From Chloroflexota bacterium (lineage in GTDB: Bacteria; Chloroflexota; Anaerolineae; Anaerolineales; Anaerolineaceae), in assembly GCA_009773005.1 (NCBI GenBank), contig WOUT01000003.1, positions 20,978-84,977 on the forward strand: a stretch of DNA of 64,000 bases, read 5' to 3'. Position numbers and translations under genes: made by a program. Positions 44,507 through 53,335 of this stretch are shown in pieces (position 1 is the stretch's first letter; every line of letters starts with the position of its first letter). The notes under the pieces are model-generated. The model ran no database searches and had not been told where the DNA came from. It saw nothing but the letters and a program-made list of their open reading frames with translations.

Positions 44507-46623
44507 AAAAGTACTGCGTCCTCTCATTGATCGGTCTTCTTCTGGTTATCTCTGTGGTCACCCTTCAGACGAATGTGATCGCAACCACACCTACTCCGCC
44601 AGCGTATCCACCGTTCCCTACTGCCACCGTTTATGCACCTGCGACAATTCCAACGAATACATATCTTAATGATGAATCAGGATTTAGCATCATCATACCG
44701 GATAACGTGAAAGCCATCACATCCGCACCGGACAGCGGGATTTTTCAGGAATATGAGTTAGGTAACAACGAAGTGTTAGGTCATCTCTTTCCTGTGAGTA
44801 TGCAAGCCGAAGAAACCCTTAAAGAGGTTGGAAAGAAAACCCGTGATTACCAGGCAGAAGGTTTGAAGTATCTTTATTACATCAAAGATGAGGAGATTGT
44901 TCTACCTAACGGGGTACGGGCCTGGTACAGTCAATTCCAGGGGTATGTCACCGATAAATACACGGTTGAGGTGCGGGTAACCACTGTGATCAATGCCGGC
45001 CGGGCTGTTACTTTGACGTTTTATGCGCTGCCAGAATACTTTCCTGCATGGAACAAGACGATCAACGCTATGCGGGATTCGATCAAATTTACTGCTCCAT
45101 TGGTGATGGGGTTTCCAAGGAATGAAGTGCTGATCCTGGAAGGTGGCGAAAACAAAAATCCAAGGGAAAATGACCCCGCCACAACTCATGGATCTGGCGA
45201 TAACCTGGTCTTTAACGGTTTGGTCACTTACAACGATAGATTTGAGATCATGCCCGAGCTTGCCGCCAGCTGGAACATCAGCCCCGAAGGTACGGTTTAC
45301 ACCTTCAATTTGCAACCAAACGCTGTTTTTCATAATGGCAAGCCGTTTACCGCGCAGGATGTAGTGTATTCCTGGGAACGTGCCGCAGATTCCGACACCG
45401 GATCTGATACTGTTATGACTTACCTGAGCGATATCATCGGAGTTAAGGAAATGCATGAAGGTAAGACCGAATCGATCTCAGGATTGAAAATTATTGATGA
45501 CCATACCCTTCAGGTTACAATAGATGCCCCGAAACCCTACTTCCTATACAAACTCACATACCCGACAGCGTATATTGTGGACCGCGATAATGTGGAAACT
45601 GGAGCGGAATGGTTTAGAACACCCAATGGGACAGGAACCTACCGTTTGATGCGCTGGGATTCAATGGAGAAAATGATCTATCAGCGCTTTGAGGACTACT
45701 TTGGCGCCCGACCTGCCATACCCAATGTTGTTTTTACCCTCTATACTGGTGAAGGTATTCGCTTGTACGAAAGCGGTTCGATAGATTTCACATATGTTGG
45801 GAGCCATGATGTTCAGAGGGTTACCGATACAAGCGACCCATTGAACAAAGAGCTAATGACTGGTGTAGATTTATGTACCTCATATGTTGTATTTGACGTC
45901 ACCAAGCCGCCTTTTGATGACGTGAAAGTTAGACAGGCATTCTCCATGGCGTTTGACAAACAGAAATACATCGAGGTCGCCTTGAACAATGCAGCTCTTC
46001 CAGCGAAAGGTTTATATCCCCCCGCACTGCCCGGTTACAATCTTGAACTAAAAGGGTTGGGATATGATCCTGAAAAAGCCCGCCAACTGTTGAAGGAATC
46101 CAAATATGGTTCACCAGAAGGGTTACCGGAGATCATCTATACTCGCGGCGGTTATGGCAGTTATTTGAGCGCAAGGGTTACTGCTCAGATTCAAATGTGG
46201 CAACAGAATCTGGGTGTCACTATTTCAGTTCATAACCTGGAACCGGAAAAAATGATGGATGAGATCCAGGCAGGGAATCACGGGCAGATCATCTCCACCG
46301 GGTGGTGCGCCGACTACCCGGACCCTGAAAACTTTGCTGACGTACTCTTTCACTCCGGCTCAGAAATGAATAACGGGAACTACAGCAATCCTGAATTAGA
46401 CAAGATCCTCGAAATGGCACGGGTGGAACCTGACGTCACTAAAAGGCTGAACCTGTATCAACAGGCGGAACAGATCATTGTGGATGATGCTCCGGCGCTC
46501 TTTCTGACCCATTCGATGTCTTATATGCTAGTTAAACCGTATATTAAAGGATACAAGATTTCACCGATCAGCACCTTCCCGGGAATTCGTTATTTATGGA
46601 TGGACGAAAGTTATTGGAAATAA
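44503..46623 (+). CDS. ABC peptide-binding protein with extra N-terminal domain
   Basis: 706 aa. Signal peptide, a Thr/Pro-rich linker, an N-terminal domain of about 150 residues (FSIIIPDNVKAI… WNKTINAMRDSIKF, resembling a PsbP/DcrB-type fold), then a family 5 solute-binding protein (YTFNLQPNAVFHNGKPFTAQDVVYSWERAAD; GWCADYPDPENF). It would bind peptides or similar solutes. No permease or ATPase gene is next to it. The upstream partner is a metalloprotease, so it may capture released peptides. That is inference. Confidence 0.88.
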   Translation: MKKYCVLSLIGLLLVISVVTLQTNVIATTPTPPAYPPFPTATVYAPATIPTNTYLNDESGFSIIIPDNVKAITSAPDSGIFQEYELGNNEVLGHLFPVSMQAEETLKEVGKKTRDYQAEGLKYLYYIKDEEIVLPNGVRAWYSQFQGYVTDKYTVEVRVTTVINAGRAVTLTFYALPEYFPAWNKTINAMRDSIKFTAPLVMGFPRNEVLILEGGENKNPRENDPATTHGSGDNLVFNGLVTYNDRFEIMPELAASWNISPEGTVYTFNLQPNAVFHNGKPFTAQDVVYSWERAADSDTGSDTVMTYLSDIIGVKEMHEGKTESISGLKIIDDHTLQVTIDAPKPYFLYKLTYPTAYIVDRDNVETGAEWFRTPNGTGTYRLMRWDSMEKMIYQRFEDYFGARPAIPNVVFTLYTGEGIRLYESGSIDFTYVGSHDVQRVTDTSDPLNKELMTGVDLCTSYVVFDVTKPPFDDVKVRQAFSMAFDKQKYIEVALNNAALPAKGLYPPALPGYNLELKGLGYDPEKARQLLKESKYGSPEGLPEIIYTRGGYGSYLSARVTAQIQMWQQNLGVTISVHNLEPEKMMDEIQAGNHGQIISTGWCADYPDPENFADVLFHSGSEMNNGNYSNPELDKILEMARVEPDVTKRLNLYQQAEQIIVDDAPALFLTHSMSYMLVKPYIKGYKISPISTFPGIRYLWMDESYWK

Positions 46624-46660
46624 TCGAAAGAGGTCAGGCTTATGCCTGACCTCTTTCGAT
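46623..46660 (+). terminator. Long hairpin after the binding-protein gene
   Basis: ATCGAAAGAGGTCAGGC and GCCTGACCTCTTTCGAT pair over 17 bp with a 4-base loop. No T run directly follows, so termination is likely but not certain. Confidence 0.65.
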
Positions 46661-46887
46661 GAGTTGAGTTATTCTATACCAAAAAACCCCCCTCTTTTAT
46701 TCAAATGCGCTCCGAAACATTTGAATAATTCTGATCCCATGGTCTTGGACAAAGGTCCCTTGTGTATTAGCGCTTAAATGCAGGTCAAATCGCGCAATTT
46801 TGCCTCGCAAAAAGTATCCATTAGCTCCTCGTTGATTGCTTCTGAGTCAGTGTTATTAGAAAATCCCAAGAATCGATAATTGTCCTC

Positions 46888-46921
46888 TTGACATATTAGT
46901 ACGTAGTAGTATAGTTCTACG
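46888..46921 (+). promoter_or_regulatory. MarR promoter with overlapping operator
   Basis: TTGACA (46888-46893), 16-base spacer, TATAGT (46910-46915). The palindrome CGTAGTA…TTCTACG (46902-46908 and 46915-46921) covers the -10 box, as expected for MarR autorepression. Confidence 0.75.
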
Positions 46922-46953
46922 ACGAATAATAATTTTGGAAACAGGACAAATCT

Positions 46954-47541
46954 ATGAAATGTGGCGGTAACAGTCAAGAAAACAAATTACAAAAAATGCA
47001 TGCTCACCTGCGACAGTCTCTTATTGAAATAGGGGGAGGCGAGGACATCAGAGGAATTGAGTTGAGCTCGATGATCCGCATGCTCGCCAATTTCTATGAT
47101 ACCGCGGTCGCCCAAAATTCTGAGTTTGGTGAGCTTTCCGGTCCGCGCATGGGCATTCTGTTGCGCCTGATCGTCGAGGAAAGTGCCGGCAACCCTAACG
47201 GGTTAAACCCAACCACGCTGAGCCATTATCAGAATGTGAAAAAGAATACCATCAGCGCCCTGATCCGAGGTCTTGAGGAAAGCGGATTGATCGAACGCTC
47301 GCTTGACCCATTAGATAAACGGGTTTTTGTTATCCGCATCACAAAGGCGGGCAGGGAATTGGTCCGCTCAACAGCCCCTGGGCGATTGAAATTTATGAAT
47401 GAATTGACATCGGGGCTGACTAACGAAGAAAAAACCCGTTTGATCACACTGCTCGAAAAACTGGGGCAATCAATAAAGTGTCATTCTCCTTTTCCGCTTC
47501 ATCCGGAAGTTTTACCTTCAGACGAGCAATCACCACATTAA
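46954..47541 (+). CDS. MarR family transcriptional regulator
   Basis: 195 aa. Winged HTH with LNPTTLSHYQNVKKNTISALIRGLEESGLIERSLDPLDKRVFVIRITKAGREL, the DxR-type wing of MarR proteins. Extended N-terminus (about 40 aa) and a short polar tail. It lies directly upstream of the two exporter genes and behind a promoter whose -10 overlaps a palindrome, so it most likely represses its own operon until an effector or drug binds. Confidence 0.92.
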   Translation: MKCGGNSQENKLQKMHAHLRQSLIEIGGGEDIRGIELSSMIRMLANFYDTAVAQNSEFGELSGPRMGILLRLIVEESAGNPNGLNPTTLSHYQNVKKNTISALIRGLEESGLIERSLDPLDKRVFVIRITKAGRELVRSTAPGRLKFMNELTSGLTNEEKTRLITLLEKLGQSIKCHSPFPLHPEVLPSDEQSPH

Positions 47542-47560
47542 GAGCATTATTCTTTTATTG

Positions 47561-47581
47561 AGAGGAGCAACAATGTAAATG
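47561..47581 (+). promoter_or_regulatory. Ribosome binding site with start-stop ATGTAA before exporter gene
   Basis: AGAGGAG (47561-47567) is best spaced for the ATG at 47573, which is followed at once by TAA. The true exporter start ATG at 47579 comes after it (ATGTAAATG). A start-stop element may lower or regulate exporter translation. Confidence 0.4.
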
Positions 47582-49819
47582 TTTAGATTGGTTAAGTACT
47601 TAAAACCGTATCTCTTATTGATATTGATCTCCATTGGTCTGTTATTTGGTCAGGCTATGGCCGACCTTGCGTTACCCAACCACATGTCAGAAATTGTAAA
47701 TATCGGTATTCAGCAAGGTGGGGTGGAAAACGCGGTTCCCCAGGCGATCCGCGCGAGTGAGATGGATAAACTTGTTATTTTCATGAGTGCAGAAAATAAA
47801 ACAACTGTTCTTACAGACTACACCCTGATCGATTCGAATTCTGTAGACTATCAAAATTATCTGAAGAAATATCCTGTTCTCGCTAATGAACCGGTTTATG
47901 TCTTGAACCAGATTGATATTATCAAGATCCAAAAATTGGCTCCGATTACAGGCAAAGCAATATTGGTTGTTTCGATGTTGGAGCAAGCCGTGAAAGACCC
48001 TGCCAAGGCCGCATTATTGGGTCAAAGCTCTGGTTTTGATATCTCCAAGCTTCCGGCCGGCATGGATGTCTTTGCATTGCTCTCCAAACTTCCTGCAGAC
48101 CAAATCTCGAAAATGACAGCCTCGGTTAACGAAAAGTTTTCAGCCATGAGCAGCAGCATGATCGCTCAATCAGCAGCCGCACCAATCAAAGCGGAATACG
48201 AAGCGCTTGGTATGGACGCCGGAAAAATTCAAACCGCATACATTTTACGTTTGGGCGGGTGGATGCTTCTACTGACCTTGCTTTCTGCCACAGCCACCAT
48301 CATTGTCGGCTTCCTGTCGGCTCGCACGGCTGCGGGTGTTTCGCGCGATCTTCGCAGGGCGGTTTTTGGAAAAGTGGAGAGCTTTTCGAAAGCGGAATTT
48401 GAAAAATTCTCAACCGCTTCATTGATCACACGCTCAACCAATGATGTCACGCAGATTCAAATGGTGATCATCATGATTATCCGAATGGTATTCTACGCGC
48501 CTATCATCGGTGTTGGCGCTATTATCCGCGCGGTCCATAAAAGCCCTTCGATGACATGGATCATTGCGCTGGCAGTGGCGCTATTACTGGTCTTGATCGT
48601 TATGGTTTTCTCGGTCTCTCTACCAAAGTTCAAACGCATTCAGAGTTTGATCGACCGTCTCAACCTTGTCACCCGCGAAAGTCTCTCGGGTATGATGGTC
48701 ATTCGTGCTTTCAATACCCAGGCATTTGAAGCGGAACGGTTCGACAAAGCCAACAAAGACCTGACAGCCAACAACTTGTTTGTTAGTCGCGTCATGGTCG
48801 TTATGATGCCGATGATGATGCTCTTAATGAATGGTTTATCAGTTTTAATCATTTGGGTCGGAGCGCATCAGGTAGCCGCATCAGCTCTGCAGGTTGGAGA
48901 CATGATGGCCTTTATGCAATATGCCATGCAGGTTGTATTTTCATTTCTGATGCTTTCGCTGATGTTCATCATCCTTCCGAGGGCTGTTGTTTCAGGCGGT
49001 CGTATCGCTGATGTATTGGCAATTGAACCCACAATTGTGGATCCCAAAGAACCAAAACAGTTTGATACAAAAACCAACGGATTAGTCGAGTTCCGCAATG
49101 TGTCCTTCCGTTATCCTGATGCCGAGGAGAATGTGCTGTGCGGAATCAACTTCACTGCCAAACCAGGTGAAACCACAGCCATCATTGGCTCAACAGGTTC
49201 CGGCAAGTCCACTGTGGTAAACCTTATCCCGCGATTCTTTGATGTTACTGAAGGCGCCATCTTTGTTGACGGAGTTGATATCCGTGAGGTCAACCAGAGC
49301 GACTTACGCGAGAAAATCGGTTACATCCCGCAAAAAGGGATGTTGTTCTCAGGCACCATTGAGAGTAACCTGCGTTATGCTGATGAAGGCGCCAGCCTTG
49401 AATCTCTGAACAAAGCCGTCGAGATCGCACAGGCAAACGAATTCATCTCAACCAAGGAAAATGGATTGCAATCCGAGATCTCGCAAGGCGGGGTGAACGT
49501 TTCAGGTGGACAGAAGCAGCGCCTGGCAATTGCTCGCGCGTTGGTCAAACAGCCCCCGATCTACATTTTTGACGATTGCCTTTCCGCGCTTGATTTCAAG
49601 ACTGACTCAGCTTTACGCCATGCCTTGAAAAAGGAAACCGGAAAGAGCGCCATGATCATTGTTACCCAACGGGTCTCAACCATCAAGACTGCAGAACAGA
49701 TCGTAGTTCTGGATGAAGGGGAGATCGTTGGTAAGGGAACACACAGGGAATTGATGAAAAACTGTGAAACATATCGTGAAATTGCCTTATCACAGTTGAG
49801 CAAGGAGGAGTTGGCATGA
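47579..49819 (+). CDS. ABC exporter half-transporter A (degenerate site)
   Basis: 746 aa. A large extracytoplasmic insertion of about 180 residues (about 35-215) lies between helices 1 and 2, as in some YfiB-like exporters. The ATPase domain has Walker A GSTGSGKS (about 537), signature NVSGGQKQ (about 640) and Walker B IYIFDDC, where Asp replaces the catalytic Glu. It therefore supplies the degenerate site of a heterodimer. The next gene overlaps by 4 bases and supplies the consensus partner. Probably exports drugs or lipophilic compounds. Confidence 0.92.
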   Translation: MFRLVKYLKPYLLLILISIGLLFGQAMADLALPNHMSEIVNIGIQQGGVENAVPQAIRASEMDKLVIFMSAENKTTVLTDYTLIDSNSVDYQNYLKKYPVLANEPVYVLNQIDIIKIQKLAPITGKAILVVSMLEQAVKDPAKAALLGQSSGFDISKLPAGMDVFALLSKLPADQISKMTASVNEKFSAMSSSMIAQSAAAPIKAEYEALGMDAGKIQTAYILRLGGWMLLLTLLSATATIIVGFLSARTAAGVSRDLRRAVFGKVESFSKAEFEKFSTASLITRSTNDVTQIQMVIIMIIRMVFYAPIIGVGAIIRAVHKSPSMTWIIALAVALLLVLIVMVFSVSLPKFKRIQSLIDRLNLVTRESLSGMMVIRAFNTQAFEAERFDKANKDLTANNLFVSRVMVVMMPMMMLLMNGLSVLIIWVGAHQVAASALQVGDMMAFMQYAMQVVFSFLMLSLMFIILPRAVVSGGRIADVLAIEPTIVDPKEPKQFDTKTNGLVEFRNVSFRYPDAEENVLCGINFTAKPGETTAIIGSTGSGKSTVVNLIPRFFDVTEGAIFVDGVDIREVNQSDLREKIGYIPQKGMLFSGTIESNLRYADEGASLESLNKAVEIAQANEFISTKENGLQSEISQGGVNVSGGQKQRLAIARALVKQPPIYIFDDCLSALDFKTDSALRHALKKETGKSAMIIVTQRVSTIKTAEQIVVLDEGEIVGKGTHRELMKNCETYREIALSQLSKEELA

Positions 49820-51681
49820 TGATGCAAAGTAGACCCCAACCAGCCGATCGCGGACCCATGAGTGGCGGACCGATGGGCGGAATGATGCGCAAGGCCGAAA
49901 AACCACGTAATTTCAAAGCAACGATGTCGAAATTGATTCGTTACTTAAGCCCTCACAAAGTGGCGATCTTTGTGGTCTTTGTTTTTGCGATCGCTTCAAC
50001 AGTCTTCATGATTGCCGGCCCAAAGATCCTTGGCAAAGCGACCACGAAACTTTTTGAGGGGATTGTTGGTCAGATCGCTGGTACCGGCAGCGGCATCGAT
50101 TTTGTTTACATCGGCAATATCGTGACGCTCATGATCGGTTTGTATCTCGTCTCTGCGGTGTTTAGTTACATCCAGGGATGGATCATGACCGGCGTGTCAA
50201 TGAAATTGACTTACCAATTCCGCAAGGAAATTACTGACAAGATTAACCGGCTGCCGTTAAGATATTTTGACGGTACCAATCAGGGTGAAGTGCTTTCCCG
50301 TGTCACGAATGATGTCGATACAATCAGCCAAACCCTCAACCAGAGTCTTTCTCAGATCATCACGTCCATAGCGACAATCATCGGAGTACTGGTGATGATG
50401 ATCTCGATCAGTTGGATTATGACCCTGGTTGCTCTTGTGATCTTGCCGTTATCAGGTCTCTTCATCAGTATTGTGGTCAAACAATCACAAAAGTATTACA
50501 AAGAACAGCAGGATTATCTGGGCCATGTGAACGGTCACGTTGAAGAAATGTTTGGCGGTCATGTGGTCATGAAAGCTTTCAATGGGGAACAGAAGAGTAT
50601 CGAGAAATTCGATAAATACAACACTACTCTTTATTCCTCCGCCTGGAAATCTCAATTCCTTTCAGGCATGATGATGCCTATCATGACCTTTATTGGTAAC
50701 CTGGGGTATGTTGCAGTTGCCATACTCGGCGGTTATTTGGCGATAGTCAAAGCCATTACAGTGGGTGATATCCAGGCTTTCATTCAATACGTCCGTTCAT
50801 TCACTCAACCGATCGCGCAGGTGGCCAACATCTCCAACATTCTGCAACAGACCGCTGCTGCGTCTGAACGGGTTTTTGAATTTCTGGCGGAAGAAGAAGA
50901 ATCGCTTGATAACTCTAACCCAGTCGATGTTAACTGTTTAGAAGGAAACGTCGAGTTCAAAAACGTTCATTTCGGCTACAACCCGAAAAAGATCATTATT
51001 AATGATTTCTGTGCTGCCATCAAACCCGGACAGAAAGTTGCCATTGTCGGGCCGACAGGCGCAGGCAAAACCACCATGGTCAAGCTGTTGATGCGCTTCT
51101 ACGATGTGAACGGCGGTGGAATCCTGATAGATGGGCACGATATCCGTTCTTTCACACGAAAGGATTTGCGTAACCAGTTTGGCATGGTTCTGCAGGACGC
51201 ATGGCTATACAACGGTACAATCATGGATAACATTCGCTACGGGCAGTTGGACGCCAGGGACGAAGATGTGATCGCTGCCGCAAAAACGGCTTATGTGGAT
51301 CACTTCATCCGTACATTACCGGAAGGCTACAATATGGTGCTCGATGAAGAGACTTCGAATATTTCTCAAGGTCAGAAGCAATTGCTCACCATTGCGCGGG
51401 CGATCCTCTCGAATCCGAGGATCCTGATCCTTGATGAAGCCACCAGCTCGGTGGATACCCGTACCGAGGTACTCATCCAGAAAGCCATGGATAATCTGAT
51501 GCAGAACCGCACCAGCTTCATCATTGCGCATCGCCTTTCCACCATCCGCAATGCTGATCTCATCCTTGTAATGAACAACGGGGATATCGTGGAGCAGGGC
51601 AGGCATGAAGAACTGCTGGCGCGCGGCGGATTCTACGCCGAAATCTACAACAGCCAATTCGAAGCTGCAGAACTTTACTAA
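49816..51681 (+). CDS. ABC exporter half-transporter B
   Basis: 621 aa. A Met/Gly/Pro-rich cytosolic N-terminus (about 1-30), six helices, and an ATPase with Walker A GPTGAGKT, Walker B ILILDEATSSVD with the normal Glu, but signature NISQGQKQ rather than LSGGQ. The two half-transporters therefore share one full site (this Walker B with partner A's SGGQ) and one degenerate site, the YfiC/BmrD arrangement. Starts on ATG overlapping the partner stop. Confidence 0.93.
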   Translation: MMMQSRPQPADRGPMSGGPMGGMMRKAEKPRNFKATMSKLIRYLSPHKVAIFVVFVFAIASTVFMIAGPKILGKATTKLFEGIVGQIAGTGSGIDFVYIGNIVTLMIGLYLVSAVFSYIQGWIMTGVSMKLTYQFRKEITDKINRLPLRYFDGTNQGEVLSRVTNDVDTISQTLNQSLSQIITSIATIIGVLVMMISISWIMTLVALVILPLSGLFISIVVKQSQKYYKEQQDYLGHVNGHVEEMFGGHVVMKAFNGEQKSIEKFDKYNTTLYSSAWKSQFLSGMMMPIMTFIGNLGYVAVAILGGYLAIVKAITVGDIQAFIQYVRSFTQPIAQVANISNILQQTAAASERVFEFLAEEEESLDNSNPVDVNCLEGNVEFKNVHFGYNPKKIIINDFCAAIKPGQKVAIVGPTGAGKTTMVKLLMRFYDVNGGGILIDGHDIRSFTRKDLRNQFGMVLQDAWLYNGTIMDNIRYGQLDARDEDVIAAAKTAYVDHFIRTLPEGYNMVLDEETSNISQGQKQLLTIARAILSNPRILILDEATSSVDTRTEVLIQKAMDNLMQNRTSFIIAHRLSTIRNADLILVMNNGDIVEQGRHEELLARGGFYAEIYNSQFEAAELY

Positions 51682-51689
51682 TACCACTG

Positions 51690-51770
51690 CTGATGCGAGA
51701 AAGGCATCATCCTGACGAAGCAACCTACTTGTCGTCGTTGCGAAACGATAATATCGTTCGCTAATGACGG
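51690..51770. repeat. Degenerate CATTGCGA-type repeat with hairpin
   Basis: On the minus strand, CGTCATTAGCGAACGATA … TATCGTTTCGCAACGACG … GGTTGCTTCGTCAGG resembles a decayed copy of the element at 26.95 kb. It contains the hairpin CGAA(A)CGATA/TATCGTTCG at 51741-51760 between convergent genes, and may act as a terminator. Confidence 0.45.
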
Positions 51771-51784
51771 ACTTGTATCCTGTC

Positions 51785-52216
51785 TTATTTCACCTTATTC
51801 CCTAGCGCCTTTTTTAATTGGCTGCTCACTGAATATGAGTTGGAAATGATGAAAGTCATTTTGTCGGTATTAGTTTTTACAACCATCGTATCAGGAGCGT
51901 TGTCGTCAAAATCGCCTTTGTATATCTCAATTACCTGCAATTCGTCCAACGGGATGGCGAAGTTAGCCGGGTTTGCTGCCAGGGTAAGCGCCGGGTCTTG
52001 ACGCATATAATCAACCCCGTTTTTTACCTGCACGGCAAAGATCAAGCGTACATCTGTGACTACCAGTCGCCAAGTTTGTTTTGAAAAGAGGCCAGTTTTC
52101 TGATGAACTTTATCAATAACCGCTTGAACGATTTCCGGTTTCATGGGCGGTGGCGGGGGAGGTGGTGGAATCAAGGGTGGCGGTAAAGGTGGAAGAGGGG
52201 TAGTTGCAGAGGTCAT
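51785..52216 (-). CDS. Protein with poly-proline N-terminus, PH-like core
   Basis: 143 aa. Residues 7-25 are nearly all Pro and Leu (PLPPLPPPLIPPPPPPPP). The rest (WRLVVTDVRLIFAVQVKNGVDY… IPLDELQVIEIYKGDFDDN… TFIISNSYSVSSQLKKAL) looks like a PH-like/DUF-type cytosolic domain. No signal peptide. Poly-Pro stretches call for EF-P during translation. Function unknown. Confidence 0.6.
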   Translation of the reverse strand: MTSATTPLPPLPPPLIPPPPPPPPMKPEIVQAVIDKVHQKTGLFSKQTWRLVVTDVRLIFAVQVKNGVDYMRQDPALTLAANPANFAIPLDELQVIEIYKGDFDDNAPDTMVVKTNTDKMTFIISNSYSVSSQLKKALGNKVK

Positions 52217-52286
52217 GCTTCCTTAAAATCATGCAATATATGTAAAGAGTCGGAGAGTTATCCCCGACTCTTTGGAAATTGGTAAT

Positions 52287-52676
52287 TTACTTCAAGAAAG
52301 TAAAATTGATGCCAGAGATCTTCCATGCATCATTAAGTTTCGCAAACACTAAAAGAACAGTATAGGTCTCTGCGCCAAGGGTGGTTTCACCATCCATTTG
52401 GGCTGTGTTATTTTCGACACTGGTGTTGGTGAATTTCCAATCCGAGAAGTTGCGCGGGGTAGCGAAATCAACCCAGGCTTCCTGGCTGCCAATTTCAGTT
52501 TGCACTTCCGGTGTCAATAGATTCCATGAGGTGGTGTGATCTCCGTCTCGCAGAGCAGTCATGAATGCTTTTCCGTTGTCACTCACCGTGGAAATATCGT
52601 TCACAACGCTGCATGCAGAAAGCGCCATGATTGCAATAATGAAAACCAGCACAAAAAATACGATTCGTTTTTTCAT
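52287..52676 (-). CDS. Small lipoprotein, NTF2-like (DUF4878-type)
   Basis: 129 aa. Signal peptide with lipobox ALSAC (Cys22). The body (GKAFMTALRDGDHTTSWNLLTPEVQTEIGS… AWKISGINF) has the strand-helix pattern of small NTF2-like lipoproteins. AGGAG 6 bases upstream of the ATG. Function unknown. Confidence 0.75.
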   Translation of the reverse strand: MKKRIVFFVLVFIIAIMALSACSVVNDISTVSDNGKAFMTALRDGDHTTSWNLLTPEVQTEIGSQEAWVDFATPRNFSDWKFTNTSVENNTAQMDGETTLGAETYTVLLVFAKLNDAWKISGINFTFLK

Positions 52677-52736
52677 TAAATTCTCCTTTTAGATAATATT
52701 CACACTGAATATCTGACATTTATCGTTGTTGCTTCA

Positions 52737-53206
52737 TTATTTTACAAGTATTGTGGAAAGTTTGCTTAAGAAATATGTCTTATCCTCCAATTTCTGAATT
52801 TTTTTCGCTGCGTCTTTTGCAAGATCAAGATATCTTTTGCAGTCTTTAACATCCTTATTGATCTGGCATGCCCCCTTGCATGTGCCTCGTATGCAAAAGC
52901 CAGGTCGAAGTCACCAATATGGTTCGTCTCACACATATTCAGCGAATTCATTGCAAGATGTAATGTAGGTTCCGCGCGATTTAACAAGCTATAAACTCGT
53001 GTGAGCTGCCATTCTCCCCGGGTAAAATTCTCAGGATTGCCGACCTCACCCCAAAGATAGCGTGAGGCATGCGCTGCTTTGAGCATTTTTTCGTCATCCT
53101 TAATGCTGCGATCAGTTTTAACCATTAAATCCCAAACCTGATTAAAAAGGGTAGAGGCGATTTCCCGGTGTTGTTGAGGTGTTAGCAAACTTTTATCATC
53201 ACCCAT
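52737..53206 (-). CDS. Helical hypothetical protein with frame break near C-terminus
   Basis: The first 112 residues form a helical-repeat-like protein (IASTLFNQVWDLMVKTDRS… HASRYLWGEVGNPENFTRGEWQLTRVYSLLNRAEPTLHLA). In the given sequence the frame ends at 52766 with an unnatural basic tail. After the G5 run (C's at 52871-52875) the next frame instead reads ACQINKDVKDCKRYLDLAKD… to a stop at 52737, which fits a continuing helical protein. A one-base indel in G5 is the simplest reading. Confidence 0.7.
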
Positions 53207-53335
53207 ATTATTCCTTTTTTACCAAAATGAATAATCATTTCAGATATTATAGGTCTTATTTGCATATAATTCAACTATTTAACCTACCGCGATTTCTCTT
53301 CCCGAGGCAGGTTTATCGATTCTTTTTTCTTCTAC

